Source of the DNA: Nodosilinea sp. PGN35
GTDB taxonomy: Bacteria > Cyanobacteriota > Cyanobacteriia > Phormidesmidales > Phormidesmidaceae
Direction: 5' to 3'
Assembly: GCF_029109325.1 (NCBI RefSeq)
Contig: NZ_JAQKQJ010000017.1
Span: forward strand, 78,920-142,919
DNA length: 64,000 nucleotides
Position numbers and translations under genes: made by a program. Below, in pieces: positions 34,757 through 42,369 of this stretch. Numbering within the stretch: position 1 is the first letter of the stretch; each line of letters opens with the position of its first letter. The notes under the pieces were generated by a model. It was not told the origin of the DNA. It did not search any database and saw only the letters and a list, made by a program, of their open reading frames with translations.

Positions 34757-36199
34757 CTAGGCCAGGGGAAACCCGTCAGGGTCGGTAGCGGCTGCCGAAG
34801 CGTTGGCGGCAGGCTCCGCAGGGGAGGGCAGATCGAGCGATCGCACCAGAATATCGCCGAGGCGCGGGCCGTCGGTTGACAGCACAATCCATTCGCGGTC
34901 GGCAAACACCAGGCGATCGCCCGCGTGGGGAATCTTTTGCATCTGAAAGATCAAAAATCCTCCCAGGGTTTGGTAGTCCTCGGCGTAGGGCAGGGTGAGG
35001 TTGAGCAGATCGTTGACCTCCTCGAGATCGGTGTGGGCTTTAATTCGGTACGACTGATCGTCGAGCAGCTGCACCGGCTGCTCGACGGGGTGGTCGGGCT
35101 CGTGAATTTCGCCAATAATCTCGGTGGTCAGGTCGTGCAGGGTAAGCAGCCCGGCGGTGCCGCCGAATTCATCTACCACGACCACCAGCTCCTGCCCGGT
35201 GCGCTGCATAGTGGCCAGCAGCTCGTGCAGCGGGGTGTACTCAGGCACAAAGCGAGCCGGTTTAACCCAGGGGTGAATCAGGGTGTGGGCGTCAATCTGC
35301 TGGCGCGCCAGGGGCTGCAAAAACTGCTTTAGCTCCACCATGCCCTGGATATCGTCGAGGGAATCGCCGATTACCGGGTAGCGGGAGTGCTCGGTGTCGG
35401 CCACCACCTCGATCAGCTCTCCAAAGGTGGCGGCCAGGGGAATGGCGTTGATCTGGGTGCGGGGCACCATAATTTCCCCGGCGGTGACATCGCGAAACTC
35501 AAACACGTTGTTGAGCAGTTCGCGCTCCTCGGCCACCAGACCAGGGGTCTCAGCGGTGGTGCGAATGATTAGCTGTAGCTCTTCCGGGGTGAGGCGGCTG
35601 TAGCTTACCTGGTCGCTGTACTGAATGCTGGCCAAGCGCAGCAGCAGCCGGGTCGATTGATTCAAAATCCAAATAAAGGGGTTGAACAGCCGGGCAATGG
35701 TCAGGCTGGGGGGGCCTAAAAATCGGGCCACCTGCTCTGGGTAGAGCAGCGCCACCGATTTGGGGCACAGCTCCCCCAGCACAATCTGTAGGTAGGCCAC
35801 CAGAAAAAAGGCCATGGGAATGGCTACAGCGTGGGCTAGGGCCTCGCTCTGGGCGGCACTGAGGGGCGTCTGGGTAATCCAAAAGGCCAGGGTGACCGCC
35901 ATGGTGCCTTCGCCTACCCATCCCAGGGCCAGGCTAGAGAGGGTAATGCCCAGCTGGGTGGTTGACAGCAGGCGATTGAGGCTGCGCTGAAGCTGCTGCA
36001 CCGTCTTGGCCTGCACATCTCCTTCGGAGACTAGCTGGCTGATGCGCGATCGCCGCACCGAAACCATAGAAAACTCTGCCGCCACGAAAAAGGCGTTGAT
36101 GCCAATCAGCAGCAGCACCGCCAGCAGGCGCGATGCGATCGCAGCGAACGGCAGCTGATCGGGGATAACGACGGTCAATAGGTAGGGTAAAACGCCCAT
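34757..36199 (-). CDS. HlyC/CorC (CNNM) family transporter
   Basis: 480 residues. The DUF21/CNNM domain with four membrane helices (residues about 15-190), followed by paired CBS domains (about 210-330) and a CorC/HlyC C-terminal domain (about 375-450), is complete. Such proteins are linked to Mg2+/Co2+ efflux, not haemolysis. The FVADREWIV segment near the C-terminus fits CorC. The ATG at 36199 is the start. A small membrane-protein gene lies just upstream in the same direction, 20 bp away. Confidence 0.92.
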   Translation of the reverse strand: MGVLPYLLTVVIPDQLPFAAIASRLLAVLLLIGINAFFVAAEFSMVSVRRSRISQLVSEGDVQAKTVQQLQRSLNRLLSTTQLGITLSSLALGWVGEGTMAVTLAFWITQTPLSAAQSEALAHAVAIPMAFFLVAYLQIVLGELCPKSVALLYPEQVARFLGPPSLTIARLFNPFIWILNQSTRLLLRLASIQYSDQVSYSRLTPEELQLIIRTTAETPGLVAEERELLNNVFEFRDVTAGEIMVPRTQINAIPLAATFGELIEVVADTEHSRYPVIGDSLDDIQGMVELKQFLQPLARQQIDAHTLIHPWVKPARFVPEYTPLHELLATMQRTGQELVVVVDEFGGTAGLLTLHDLTTEIIGEIHEPDHPVEQPVQLLDDQSYRIKAHTDLEEVNDLLNLTLPYAEDYQTLGGFLIFQMQKIPHAGDRLVFADREWIVLSTDGPRLGDILVRSLDLPSPAEPAANASAAATDPDGFPLA

Positions 36200-36219
36200 G
36201 AGCCAGCGATTGGCAGCTA

Positions 36220-36468
36220 CTAGCCGCCGCCGCTAATCCGAGCTTTGACCTGCTGTAAAATCTCTGCCTCATTGACCAAGAGCACATCTCCCTGTCCGCC
36301 ACTGCCCGCTTCACGGGCTATGGGGGCACCGCTCGTCGGTCGAGTCTCGGGCTGACGCACACCGGTCAGCGCCTGCCGCCCCAGGGTGAAGCCCCAGGAC
36401 GCACTCACTACCCCGGACCCGATCATCAGCGAGAGCAAAATTAACGTAAACGCTACGGCAGGGTTCAT
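36220..36468 (-). CDS. Small hypothetical protein, one membrane segment
   Basis: 82 residues. A single hydrophobic helix (AFTLILLSLMIGSGVVSASWGF) is followed by a hydrophilic Pro/Gly/Arg-rich tail ending EAEILQQVKARISGGG. Unrecognised family. It precedes the CNNM/CorC gene by 20 bp and is likely in the same operon. The ATG at 36468 is the only good start. Confidence 0.6.
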   Translation of the reverse strand: MNPAVAFTLILLSLMIGSGVVSASWGFTLGRQALTGVRQPETRPTSGAPIAREAGSGGQGDVLLVNEAEILQQVKARISGGG

Positions 36469-36668
36469 GGCGGGGGCGGGCTATAACCTTAGGACAAAAA
36501 TACTGGGGAACAAGCTACTGGAGAACAGGGACACTCTGGCAAGCGCTGGGCCTGAACCAGGGAATCGGTATGCCTAGATTATAAGGTCGTCAGACTCGAA
36601 CAAAATTTAAGATCTGGTTTTGGGCTCACGCCCTACAATGGGACAGGTTTACCGTCAGGTAAAATATC

Positions 36669-36741
36669 CCAGGGTTGGCCGAGCGGATTAGGCAGCGAAC
36701 TCATAATTCGCCTCAGGCAGGTTCAACTCCTGCACCCTGGA
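36669..36741 (+). tRNA. tRNA with anticodon CAT, probably tRNA-Ile2
   Basis: 73 nt. The acceptor stem CCAGGGT/ACCCTGG, D arm GCCGAGCGGATTAGGC, anticodon stem GCGAA/TTCGC with loop CTCATAA, and T arm GCAGG-TTCAACT-CCTGC fold without mismatch. A CAT anticodon serves Met, fMet or (with lysidine) Ile. The GGCCGAGCGG D-arm and CTCATAA loop resemble plastid trnI-CAU, so tRNA-Ile2 is the better call; elongator Met remains possible. CCA is not encoded. Confidence 0.85.
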
Positions 36742-36813
36742 TTGGCTCTCGTCGTCTGAGCACCCCCATGGGCAATTGCAGGGTAAACCTGCCCCAGGAA
36801 ACGGCCTGCCGAC

Positions 36814-37209
36814 CTAGAGACCCTCGAAGATAAACTCAGAACCCACGTAGGGCACCCTGCTGCTCGGCAGAGTGAGTAGGGAGGTGGTGTAGGGGTTGGC
36901 CAAGTCGGGTACCCGAATGGTGGGGTCGGAGGTATTTTGCAGCAGCATGATATCTCTAACCGCAGCGGCGGTGGCATCGGCGTCCCAATCTAGCGCTCGG
37001 TCGGGAAAACCAAAGCCAAACATGCGCTGCGCCTGCCGTCTGATACTCCGGTTTTGAATGTGGTCGCCAGAATAGGTTGAGGTCAGGTCATCCATGGCCT
37101 CAAGAATGGTTCGGGGAGCCTCTTGGCTGTGCCCTGCCGGGGCCGCTAGCGCAGCGGCGGCCAGCAGCGCCAGTGTTAGCCCAGAAATATGATTTAATTG
37201 AATGCCCAT
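36814..37209 (-). CDS. Hypothetical exported protein
   Basis: 131 residues from the ATG at 37209. A signal peptide is visible (hydrophobic LTLALLAAAALAAPAG, cleavage near residue 26). The mature part contains a helix-rich RSIRRQAQRMFGFGFPDRALDWDADATAAAVRDIML and ends with SSRVPYVGSEFIFEGL. I do not recognise the family. It diverges from pyrE. Confidence 0.65.
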   Translation of the reverse strand: MGIQLNHISGLTLALLAAAALAAPAGHSQEAPRTILEAMDDLTSTYSGDHIQNRSIRRQAQRMFGFGFPDRALDWDADATAAAVRDIMLLQNTSDPTIRVPDLANPYTTSLLTLPSSRVPYVGSEFIFEGL

Positions 37210-37391
37210 GGCCAAGCCTCCTCAACTCATTAAATTAGTGCAATTCTGACGGTGTGTTGCCCTCGACTTCACCCTACTTGGGGCTTTAGATGCCCTCATC
37301 CGCGCGAAACCCGGCTGAACCGATCACTCAGTGCAAGTCCTTTATAGCGCGATCGCAAGAAACCGGAGCATTTTTAAAGGAATTCCTCCCC

Positions 37392-38039
37392 ATGAACCCG
37401 CTGCTCATCGATGCGCCCGCCGCCGACCTGATTGCGCTCAACACTGAGGCGCTGCGATCGCCCCTGCTCGACCTGTTTTGCCGGGGAGCCTACCAGGAGG
37501 GGGACTTTGTGCTCACCTCAGGGCAGCGCAGCACCTACTACATCAACGGCAAGCTAGTCACTCTGCATCCCCAGGGAGCCCTGCTGGTCGGTCGGCTGCT
37601 GCTAGACCTGGTGCCGCCAGAAACCGTGGCCGTAGCCGGGCTCACCCTTGGGGCAGATCCCCTCGTGACGGCGGTGAGTCTGGTGGGCGTCTACGGCCAC
37701 GGGCAAAGCCCCTCCCCCAGGGGCCAGCGCACCCTCTTTCCGCTGATCATCCGCAAAGAGGCCAAGGGCCACGGCACCCGCGCCTACATTGAGGGGGTGG
37801 CCCTACCGCCGGGCAGTCCCGTCACCGTACTAGAAGATGTGGTCACCACCGGTCAATCGGCCCTCCAGGCCGTCGAGCGCCTCAGGCAGGCTGGCTACCA
37901 GGTCAACCAAATTCTGGCCTTAGTCGATCGGCAGCAGGGCGGAGCCGAACTCTACCAGAGCCACCAGCTCCCCTTTCAAGCCCTGTTTACCATTCAAGAT
38001 ATCCAGGCCCACTGGGCCACCCTCAACCCTGTCCTATGA
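37392..38039 (+). CDS. pyrE: Orotate phosphoribosyltransferase
   Basis: 215 residues from the ATG at 37392, which follows an AAAGGAATTCCTCCCC leader. PyrE converts orotate plus PRPP to OMP in pyrimidine synthesis. The PRPP-binding motif VLEDVVTTGQSAL and the FVLTSGQRSTYYINGK segment are intact; the family Lys in IIRKEAKGHG is present. Its stop TGA overlaps the start of the SAM methyltransferase gene (ATGA, four bases), so both are translated from one mRNA. The longer upstream reading to 37290 lacks a ribosome-binding site. Confidence 0.95.
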   Translation: MNPLLIDAPAADLIALNTEALRSPLLDLFCRGAYQEGDFVLTSGQRSTYYINGKLVTLHPQGALLVGRLLLDLVPPETVAVAGLTLGADPLVTAVSLVGVYGHGQSPSPRGQRTLFPLIIRKEAKGHGTRAYIEGVALPPGSPVTVLEDVVTTGQSALQAVERLRQAGYQVNQILALVDRQQGGAELYQSHQLPFQALFTIQDIQAHWATLNPVL

Positions 38040-38560
38040 TGGCTCGACCGCGCCCCGACATTGGCTTTATTCCTACTCCCGCCGATACCACGGCGGCCAT
38101 GGTCAAGCTGGCCGATCTCAGTCCGAGCGATGTGGTCTATGACCTGGGCTGTGGCGATGGCCGACTGCTGATCCTGGCCGCCACTGAGTATGGCGCGCGG
38201 GGGGTGGGCATTGACCTGGACACAGTTCTGCTGGAGCAGGCCCAGGTCAACGCCCGGCGGGCCGGGGTAGGCGATCGCCTGACCTTTAGACAGGGCAACC
38301 TCTTTGAGACCGATGTCGCCGAGGCGACGGCGGTCTTCCTCTATCTGTTGCCCCACCTAAATTTGCGCCTGCGTCCGCGTCTCCAGGCGCAGCTGCGGCC
38401 CGGCAGTCGCATCGTCAGCCACATGTTTGACCTGGGCGACTGGCGGCCCGACCTCACGCTGCGCCTGCCAGCCTCCGAAGAGGACTCAGTGGTTTACCTG
38501 TGGCGCATTCCCCACCCACCAGCCCCCAAGCAGCCAGGGGATCCACACGCTACTGAGTGA
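38036..38560 (+). CDS. Class I SAM-dependent methyltransferase
   Basis: 174 residues. The SAM motif VYDLGCGDGRLLILAAT (residues about 36-50) is followed by GVGIDLDTVLLEQAQ and AVFLYLLPHL, an arrangement seen in small single-domain methyltransferases. Substrate unknown. It overlaps pyrE by four bases, so its expression is coupled to that gene; no metabolic link is known to me. Confidence 0.85.
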   Translation: MMARPRPDIGFIPTPADTTAAMVKLADLSPSDVVYDLGCGDGRLLILAATEYGARGVGIDLDTVLLEQAQVNARRAGVGDRLTFRQGNLFETDVAEATAVFLYLLPHLNLRLRPRLQAQLRPGSRIVSHMFDLGDWRPDLTLRLPASEEDSVVYLWRIPHPPAPKQPGDPHATE

Positions 38561-38639
38561 GGACAGCTAATACTCTGCCACCTAGCACCTGTTACCTGTA
38601 ACCTGCCACCCCCGCACAGGATGACTTAGACAGTCAACA

Positions 38640-39698
38640 CTAGCCCTCGGCTGGCTTGCGACACACCCAGTATTTGCTCATGAAATGCACGTCGTTGCTG
38701 ACGGCTTCAAAGCCAGCCCCGGTCAGTCGCCGGTTGAGATCATCGGTGGTGTAGTGGCGGTAGTAGGGCTCGTGAAACATCGCCGGAAAATTTGCCATTG
38801 CCGCCTCAAATTCAGGGGAGTCAAGCCGCTGAATCGAGTCGCACAGCACCACGGTGCCGCCGGGCTTCACCACCCGATACATCTCGTCAATCACATTCTG
38901 TCGAGCCACCGACGGCAGTTCGTGGAACAGAAAGACGCTCACCACCGCGTCAAAGTAGTTGTCCACAAAGGGTAAGCTTTCGCCGTTGGCCTGCACTAGC
39001 TGGGGCAGAACCCCCGGCTTGGCCAACAGCGTTTCGCTGGCTTTGCGCAGGTAGGTGGGCGACAGGTCAACCCCGTAGAGCGATGCCTTAGGCAGAGTAT
39101 CGCGAATCATGCTCAGGGTACGCCCGGTGCCGCAGGCTACGTCCAGCACCTTGGCCCCGTCTTCTACACCAGCCGCCACTAGGCCCTGCTTGAGGGGGGC
39201 CAGAATGCGGCGGCGCATGGGGTCAGCGGTACCGTTAAAAAGAATCTCCACCTGGAGGTCATACAGGTTAGCCGACATATCACTCAGATAGCCGTCGGTC
39301 TGGTGGTGAAAGTTTTGCAGGTAGTACTTGGGGTACCCCGCAGTGTCAATGCTGTCGGCAAAGGTGTGGTGCTCACGCCTGTTCAGCCGTTCCCAAATGT
39401 TGGGCAGATCGAGGCAAACCAAAGGGTAGAACCGAAAGAAGTCGTCCCACGGGTTGTCGAACAGCAGTTCCTTGGGATAGATCCCCGCCTCAGCATCCTG
39501 CCAGTCGCGCTCTAGCAGGGCGTTCATCCGCTGCTGAAGCAGCTGTAGTGCCTTGAGGTCTAGGGGCTCTGTCTTGAGGTTTTTTGGTGGATTTACCGTC
39601 TGCATTACCTGGGTACTGACGGTCTTATGGGCTAGCCCGAAGTAGCTTTTGCCCTGCTGAAAGGCTTGGTAAGCCAGTTTCGTGATGGTGTCAGGCAT
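38640..39698 (-). CDS. Class I SAM-dependent methyltransferase
   Basis: 352 residues. An N-terminal part of about 150 residues without known motif precedes a methyltransferase domain with VLDVACGTGRTLSMIRDTLP, YGVDLSPTYLRKA and VVSVFLFHELP. It resembles UbiE/COQ5-like enzymes, with the N-terminal half as an additional domain. The substrate cannot be read. No membrane segment. The ATG at 39698 is a good start. Confidence 0.85.
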   Translation of the reverse strand: MPDTITKLAYQAFQQGKSYFGLAHKTVSTQVMQTVNPPKNLKTEPLDLKALQLLQQRMNALLERDWQDAEAGIYPKELLFDNPWDDFFRFYPLVCLDLPNIWERLNRREHHTFADSIDTAGYPKYYLQNFHHQTDGYLSDMSANLYDLQVEILFNGTADPMRRRILAPLKQGLVAAGVEDGAKVLDVACGTGRTLSMIRDTLPKASLYGVDLSPTYLRKASETLLAKPGVLPQLVQANGESLPFVDNYFDAVVSVFLFHELPSVARQNVIDEMYRVVKPGGTVVLCDSIQRLDSPEFEAAMANFPAMFHEPYYRHYTTDDLNRRLTGAGFEAVSNDVHFMSKYWVCRKPAEG

Positions 39699-40012
39699 AG
39701 AACCAGCGGATTAATTGTTGAACAAAAAATATTCAATCGTGTTACTGATTGTAACGAAATTCTGAGGGAAACGTGGATGCTCCGAACGAAGTAGATTGGC
39801 TGCCGAATGCCTAGCCGCCAGCGATTCGGCGGCTGCGATCGCCTGGGCATTGGCTCAGGCGGCGGCCGTTAGACCGCAGCTGTTTCTCCAGGGGCGGTCA
39901 TGGATCAGCCTCTGATGGCCCAAAACCCAACGGTCACAGCCCCTGGCCAAGTTTTGAATCGGCGTGGCAGCGCCGCTGATAAAAGGCTTTTGGCCAGAAC
40001 TGACGACATGCC
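39699..40012. other. Intergenic region with HIP1
   Basis: A 314-bp spacer between two minus-strand genes. It holds the promoter of the methyltransferase gene and the 3' region of hisS. A 38-codon plus-strand ORF at 39900-40016 overlaps the end of hisS and is not called. No RNA or repeat is recognised. Confidence 0.35.
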
Positions 40013-41326
40013 CTAGGCTCGAGCGCGCTGAACCTGCTGCAAAAAGCCGTCGGTGTCGCTGAGCAGCGCGGCCTGGGAAAGGCTAGTCTGCTCTCCGGAG
40101 GCCAGCCACTTAATCTGGACAGTGCCCTGAACAGCTTCGTCGTCGCCGACGATCAGGCAGGCGGCGGCCCCGCTGCGATCGGCCCGCTTAAACTGTTTGC
40201 CAAAGGCGGCCCGGCTGAGGTCTAGCTCTACCGCTATGCCTTGATGGCGCAGTTTTTGGGTTAGCAGCAGGGCACTGGCTTCGGCCTGTTCGCCGCGAGA
40301 GACCAGATAGATATCTGGAGCTGTGGCCTGACCCGGCTCCAGGGCTTCGAGCAGCAGGGTGAGGCGCTCTAGGCCGATGGCCCAACCCACCGCTGGGGTC
40401 GCGGGCCCGCCTAGTTCTTCTACCAGACCGTCGTAGCGACCACCGCCGCACACCGTGGCCTGAGACCCTAGATCGCTCGACTGAATTTCAAAGGCGGTGT
40501 GGGTGTAGTAGTCGAGCCCTCGCACCAGGCGTGGGTTCAGTTCGTAGGCAATGCCCAGGGCGTTGAGCTGGGTGAGCACCTGGTCAAAGTGGCGCTGGGA
40601 GTCAGGCCCGAGGTAGTCCAAAATACTGGGGGCTGCCTCGGTGATGGTCTGGGTCTTTTCGTCTTTGCTGTCGAGAATGCGCAGGGGATTGCGGGTGAGG
40701 CGATCGCGCGAATCTGCGTCTAGATCCGCCGCGTAGGGGGTGAGGTAGTTGACCAGGGCCTCGCGGTAGCGGCTGCGATCGCTCCGATCGCCCACCGAGT
40801 TCAGATAAAAGGTTAGGTTCTTGAGGCCCAACGCCTGCAAAATATCGGTGGCCAGGGCGATCACCTCCACGTCGGCGCGGGGGTCGGCGCTGCCCAGCAC
40901 CTCGACCCCCACCTGGTGAAACTGCCGCTGGCGACCTTTTTGGGGGCGCTCGTAGCGAAACATGGGGCCGGTATACCAGAGGCGCTGCACGCCCCCCTGG
41001 GCGTAGAGGCTGTGCTGCACGTAGGCCCGCACGACCCCGGCAGTACCCTCGGGCCGCAGGGTGCAGCTGCGATCGCCCTTGTCTCTAAAACTGTACATTT
41101 CCTTGCCCACCACATCGGTGGCTTCACCAATGCCCCGCTCAAACAGCGCAGTGGCCTCAAAGGTGGGGGTGCGAATTTCGCGGTAGGCCGCCCGGCCCAA
41201 AATCTCCCGCGCCGCTGCCTCCACCCGCTGCCAGGTGTGAATGTCGGCCACCTTGAGGTCTTGACCTACAAACTGTGGCTTGGGCAAAATATCTTCGGTT
41301 CCGGGCAGCGATTGAATGGACTCCAT
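40013..41326 (-). CDS. hisS: Histidyl-tRNA synthetase
   Basis: 437 residues, class II synthetase. Motif 2 (LRPEGTAGVVRAYVQHSLY and PMFRYERPQKGRQRQFHQ), the histidine-specific HisA block GLDYYTHTAFE and motif 3 (AVGWAIGLERL) are complete, followed by the anticodon-binding domain (residues about 335-430). It charges tRNA-His. The ATG at 41326 follows directly from the family start (SLPGTEDILP). It is followed upstream by the pedR-like gene on the same strand. Confidence 0.97.
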   Translation of the reverse strand: MESIQSLPGTEDILPKPQFVGQDLKVADIHTWQRVEAAAREILGRAAYREIRTPTFEATALFERGIGEATDVVGKEMYSFRDKGDRSCTLRPEGTAGVVRAYVQHSLYAQGGVQRLWYTGPMFRYERPQKGRQRQFHQVGVEVLGSADPRADVEVIALATDILQALGLKNLTFYLNSVGDRSDRSRYREALVNYLTPYAADLDADSRDRLTRNPLRILDSKDEKTQTITEAAPSILDYLGPDSQRHFDQVLTQLNALGIAYELNPRLVRGLDYYTHTAFEIQSSDLGSQATVCGGGRYDGLVEELGGPATPAVGWAIGLERLTLLLEALEPGQATAPDIYLVSRGEQAEASALLLTQKLRHQGIAVELDLSRAAFGKQFKRADRSGAAACLIVGDDEAVQGTVQIKWLASGEQTSLSQAALLSDTDGFLQQVQRARA

Positions 41327-41400
41327 AGCTGTACAGGCGCTCTCAAGGGGGGCAATACAGAACCCCCATCATAGCCTGTGTTGGGCTCAGAGCCAGGGGC

Positions 41401-41688
41401 TTAGGGCTCCTGGGCTTCGGGTTTGGCCTCGGGCAGCACGCAGCAGTTGACTTCGTCAATACAGACCTTGCCCGACTGCAATGCCCACCGGAACAGCGCC
41501 ACCCGGTTGCCGGTCGCAGTTTTCGTCAAAATGTTGCTGATGTGGTTATCGACGGTACGCTTGCTGATCTCTAGCTTTTCCGAAATTTCCTGGTTGGTCA
41601 GCCCCGATGCCACTAGCTCAACGATCTGTAGTTCTCGGTCAGAGAGACTCCCTTGACCAGGCAGTGGGGCCATTTCATCGCTTGCCAT
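41401..41688 (-). CDS. pedR: PedR-like small LuxR-type regulator
   Basis: 95 residues and a single LuxR helix-turn-helix (LSDRELQIVELVASGLTNQE, residues 15-34, then ISKRTVDNHISNILTKTATGNRVAL). It lacks a receiver domain. Length and architecture fit PedR (Ssl0564 in Synechocystis), a regulator whose activity depends on photosynthetic electron transport and thioredoxin reduction of a Cys. Here Cys76, Cys82 and Cys83 lie just after the HTH. The assignment is strong by size and sequence but based on memory of the family. Confidence 0.8.
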   Translation of the reverse strand: MASDEMAPLPGQGSLSDRELQIVELVASGLTNQEISEKLEISKRTVDNHISNILTKTATGNRVALFRWALQSGKVCIDEVNCCVLPEAKPEAQEP

Positions 41689-41794
41689 GGCAGTCTGTTC
41701 CCTTCGTCGTTATGTATTTATGCTTAGGTTTAGTACCACTATAGGCGATCTGGTTTCGGGTAGGCTGGTGAAACGCATTCTGAGCTGTCGGTCT

Positions 41795-42283
41795 ATGGGG
41801 TTTAGCTGGATGACCGCTGTCGCCTGGCCCAATTGCCGCTGCCGCCTGGGGCCGTGGGTCAAGACCGGGGGGCCAGGTCAACGCCTCCTGCTGCTGGGCC
41901 TGCTGCTGGGCCTGCTGCTGGGCCTGCTGCTGGGGCTGGCTGTCCCGGTTCTGGCCGCCCCGGTCTCCCCAGCGGATGACCCTCCAGCGGTCTCCCCGGC
42001 CCAGGCTGACGCCAACGACATTCCTTCTGAGACCGTCAGCCGCTTCGTCAACGCCTACATTGCCGTCGTCAAGCTGATTGAGTCGCGCGAATTGGGCCTG
42101 CAGCGGGCCGAAACCGATACCGAATCGCGCCAGATGCAGCAGGAGATTCAGGCTGCCGCCCTCGATCTAATTCAGGCCAACGGCCTTACCCTGTCGGCCT
42201 ACTGGGAACTGCTTGGGCTCGCCAACAGCGACCCTGAATTTCGCGATCGCGTCCTCGCTCAGATCGACGAAACCAGTCTCTGA
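41795..42283 (+). CDS. DUF4168 domain-containing exported protein
   Basis: About 162 residues if started at 41795; other ATGs at 41720 and 41810 are possible and none has a clear ribosome-binding site. The membrane/signal segment is made of repeated LLLG units (see the repeat feature), ending in VLAAP, and the mature protein has the DUF4168 helix pair (VSRFVNAYIAVVKLIE..., then MQQEIQAAALDLIQANGLTLSAYWELLGLANSD). Function unknown; DUF4168 proteins are usually periplasmic. It diverges from the pedR-like gene. Confidence 0.75.
   Translation: MGFSWMTAVAWPNCRCRLGPWVKTGGPGQRLLLLGLLLGLLLGLLLGLAVPVLAAPVSPADDPPAVSPAQADANDIPSETVSRFVNAYIAVVKLIESRELGLQRAETDTESRQMQQEIQAAALDLIQANGLTLSAYWELLGLANSDPEFRDRVLAQIDETSL
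41887..41934 (+). repeat. 12-bp tandem repeat encoding LLLG
   Basis: About four copies of the 12-mer CTGCTGCTGGGC lie in frame inside the signal/membrane segment of the DUF4168 gene. The copies are nearly identical, so this is a potential slippage site that could lengthen or shorten the hydrophobic segment by four residues at a time. Confidence 0.75.
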
Positions 42284-42369
42284 CCGCCGGCCAGCCCCAT
42301 GCCCCACCGCGCCGGGTAAAATCCAGGAGTACCCCCCTCGACCTGTTTGGGGATCCAAGCCAAACAATC

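Noticed and set aside
39900..40016. 38-codon plus-strand ORF
   Set aside because: It overlaps the end of hisS and has no ribosome-binding site or family features.
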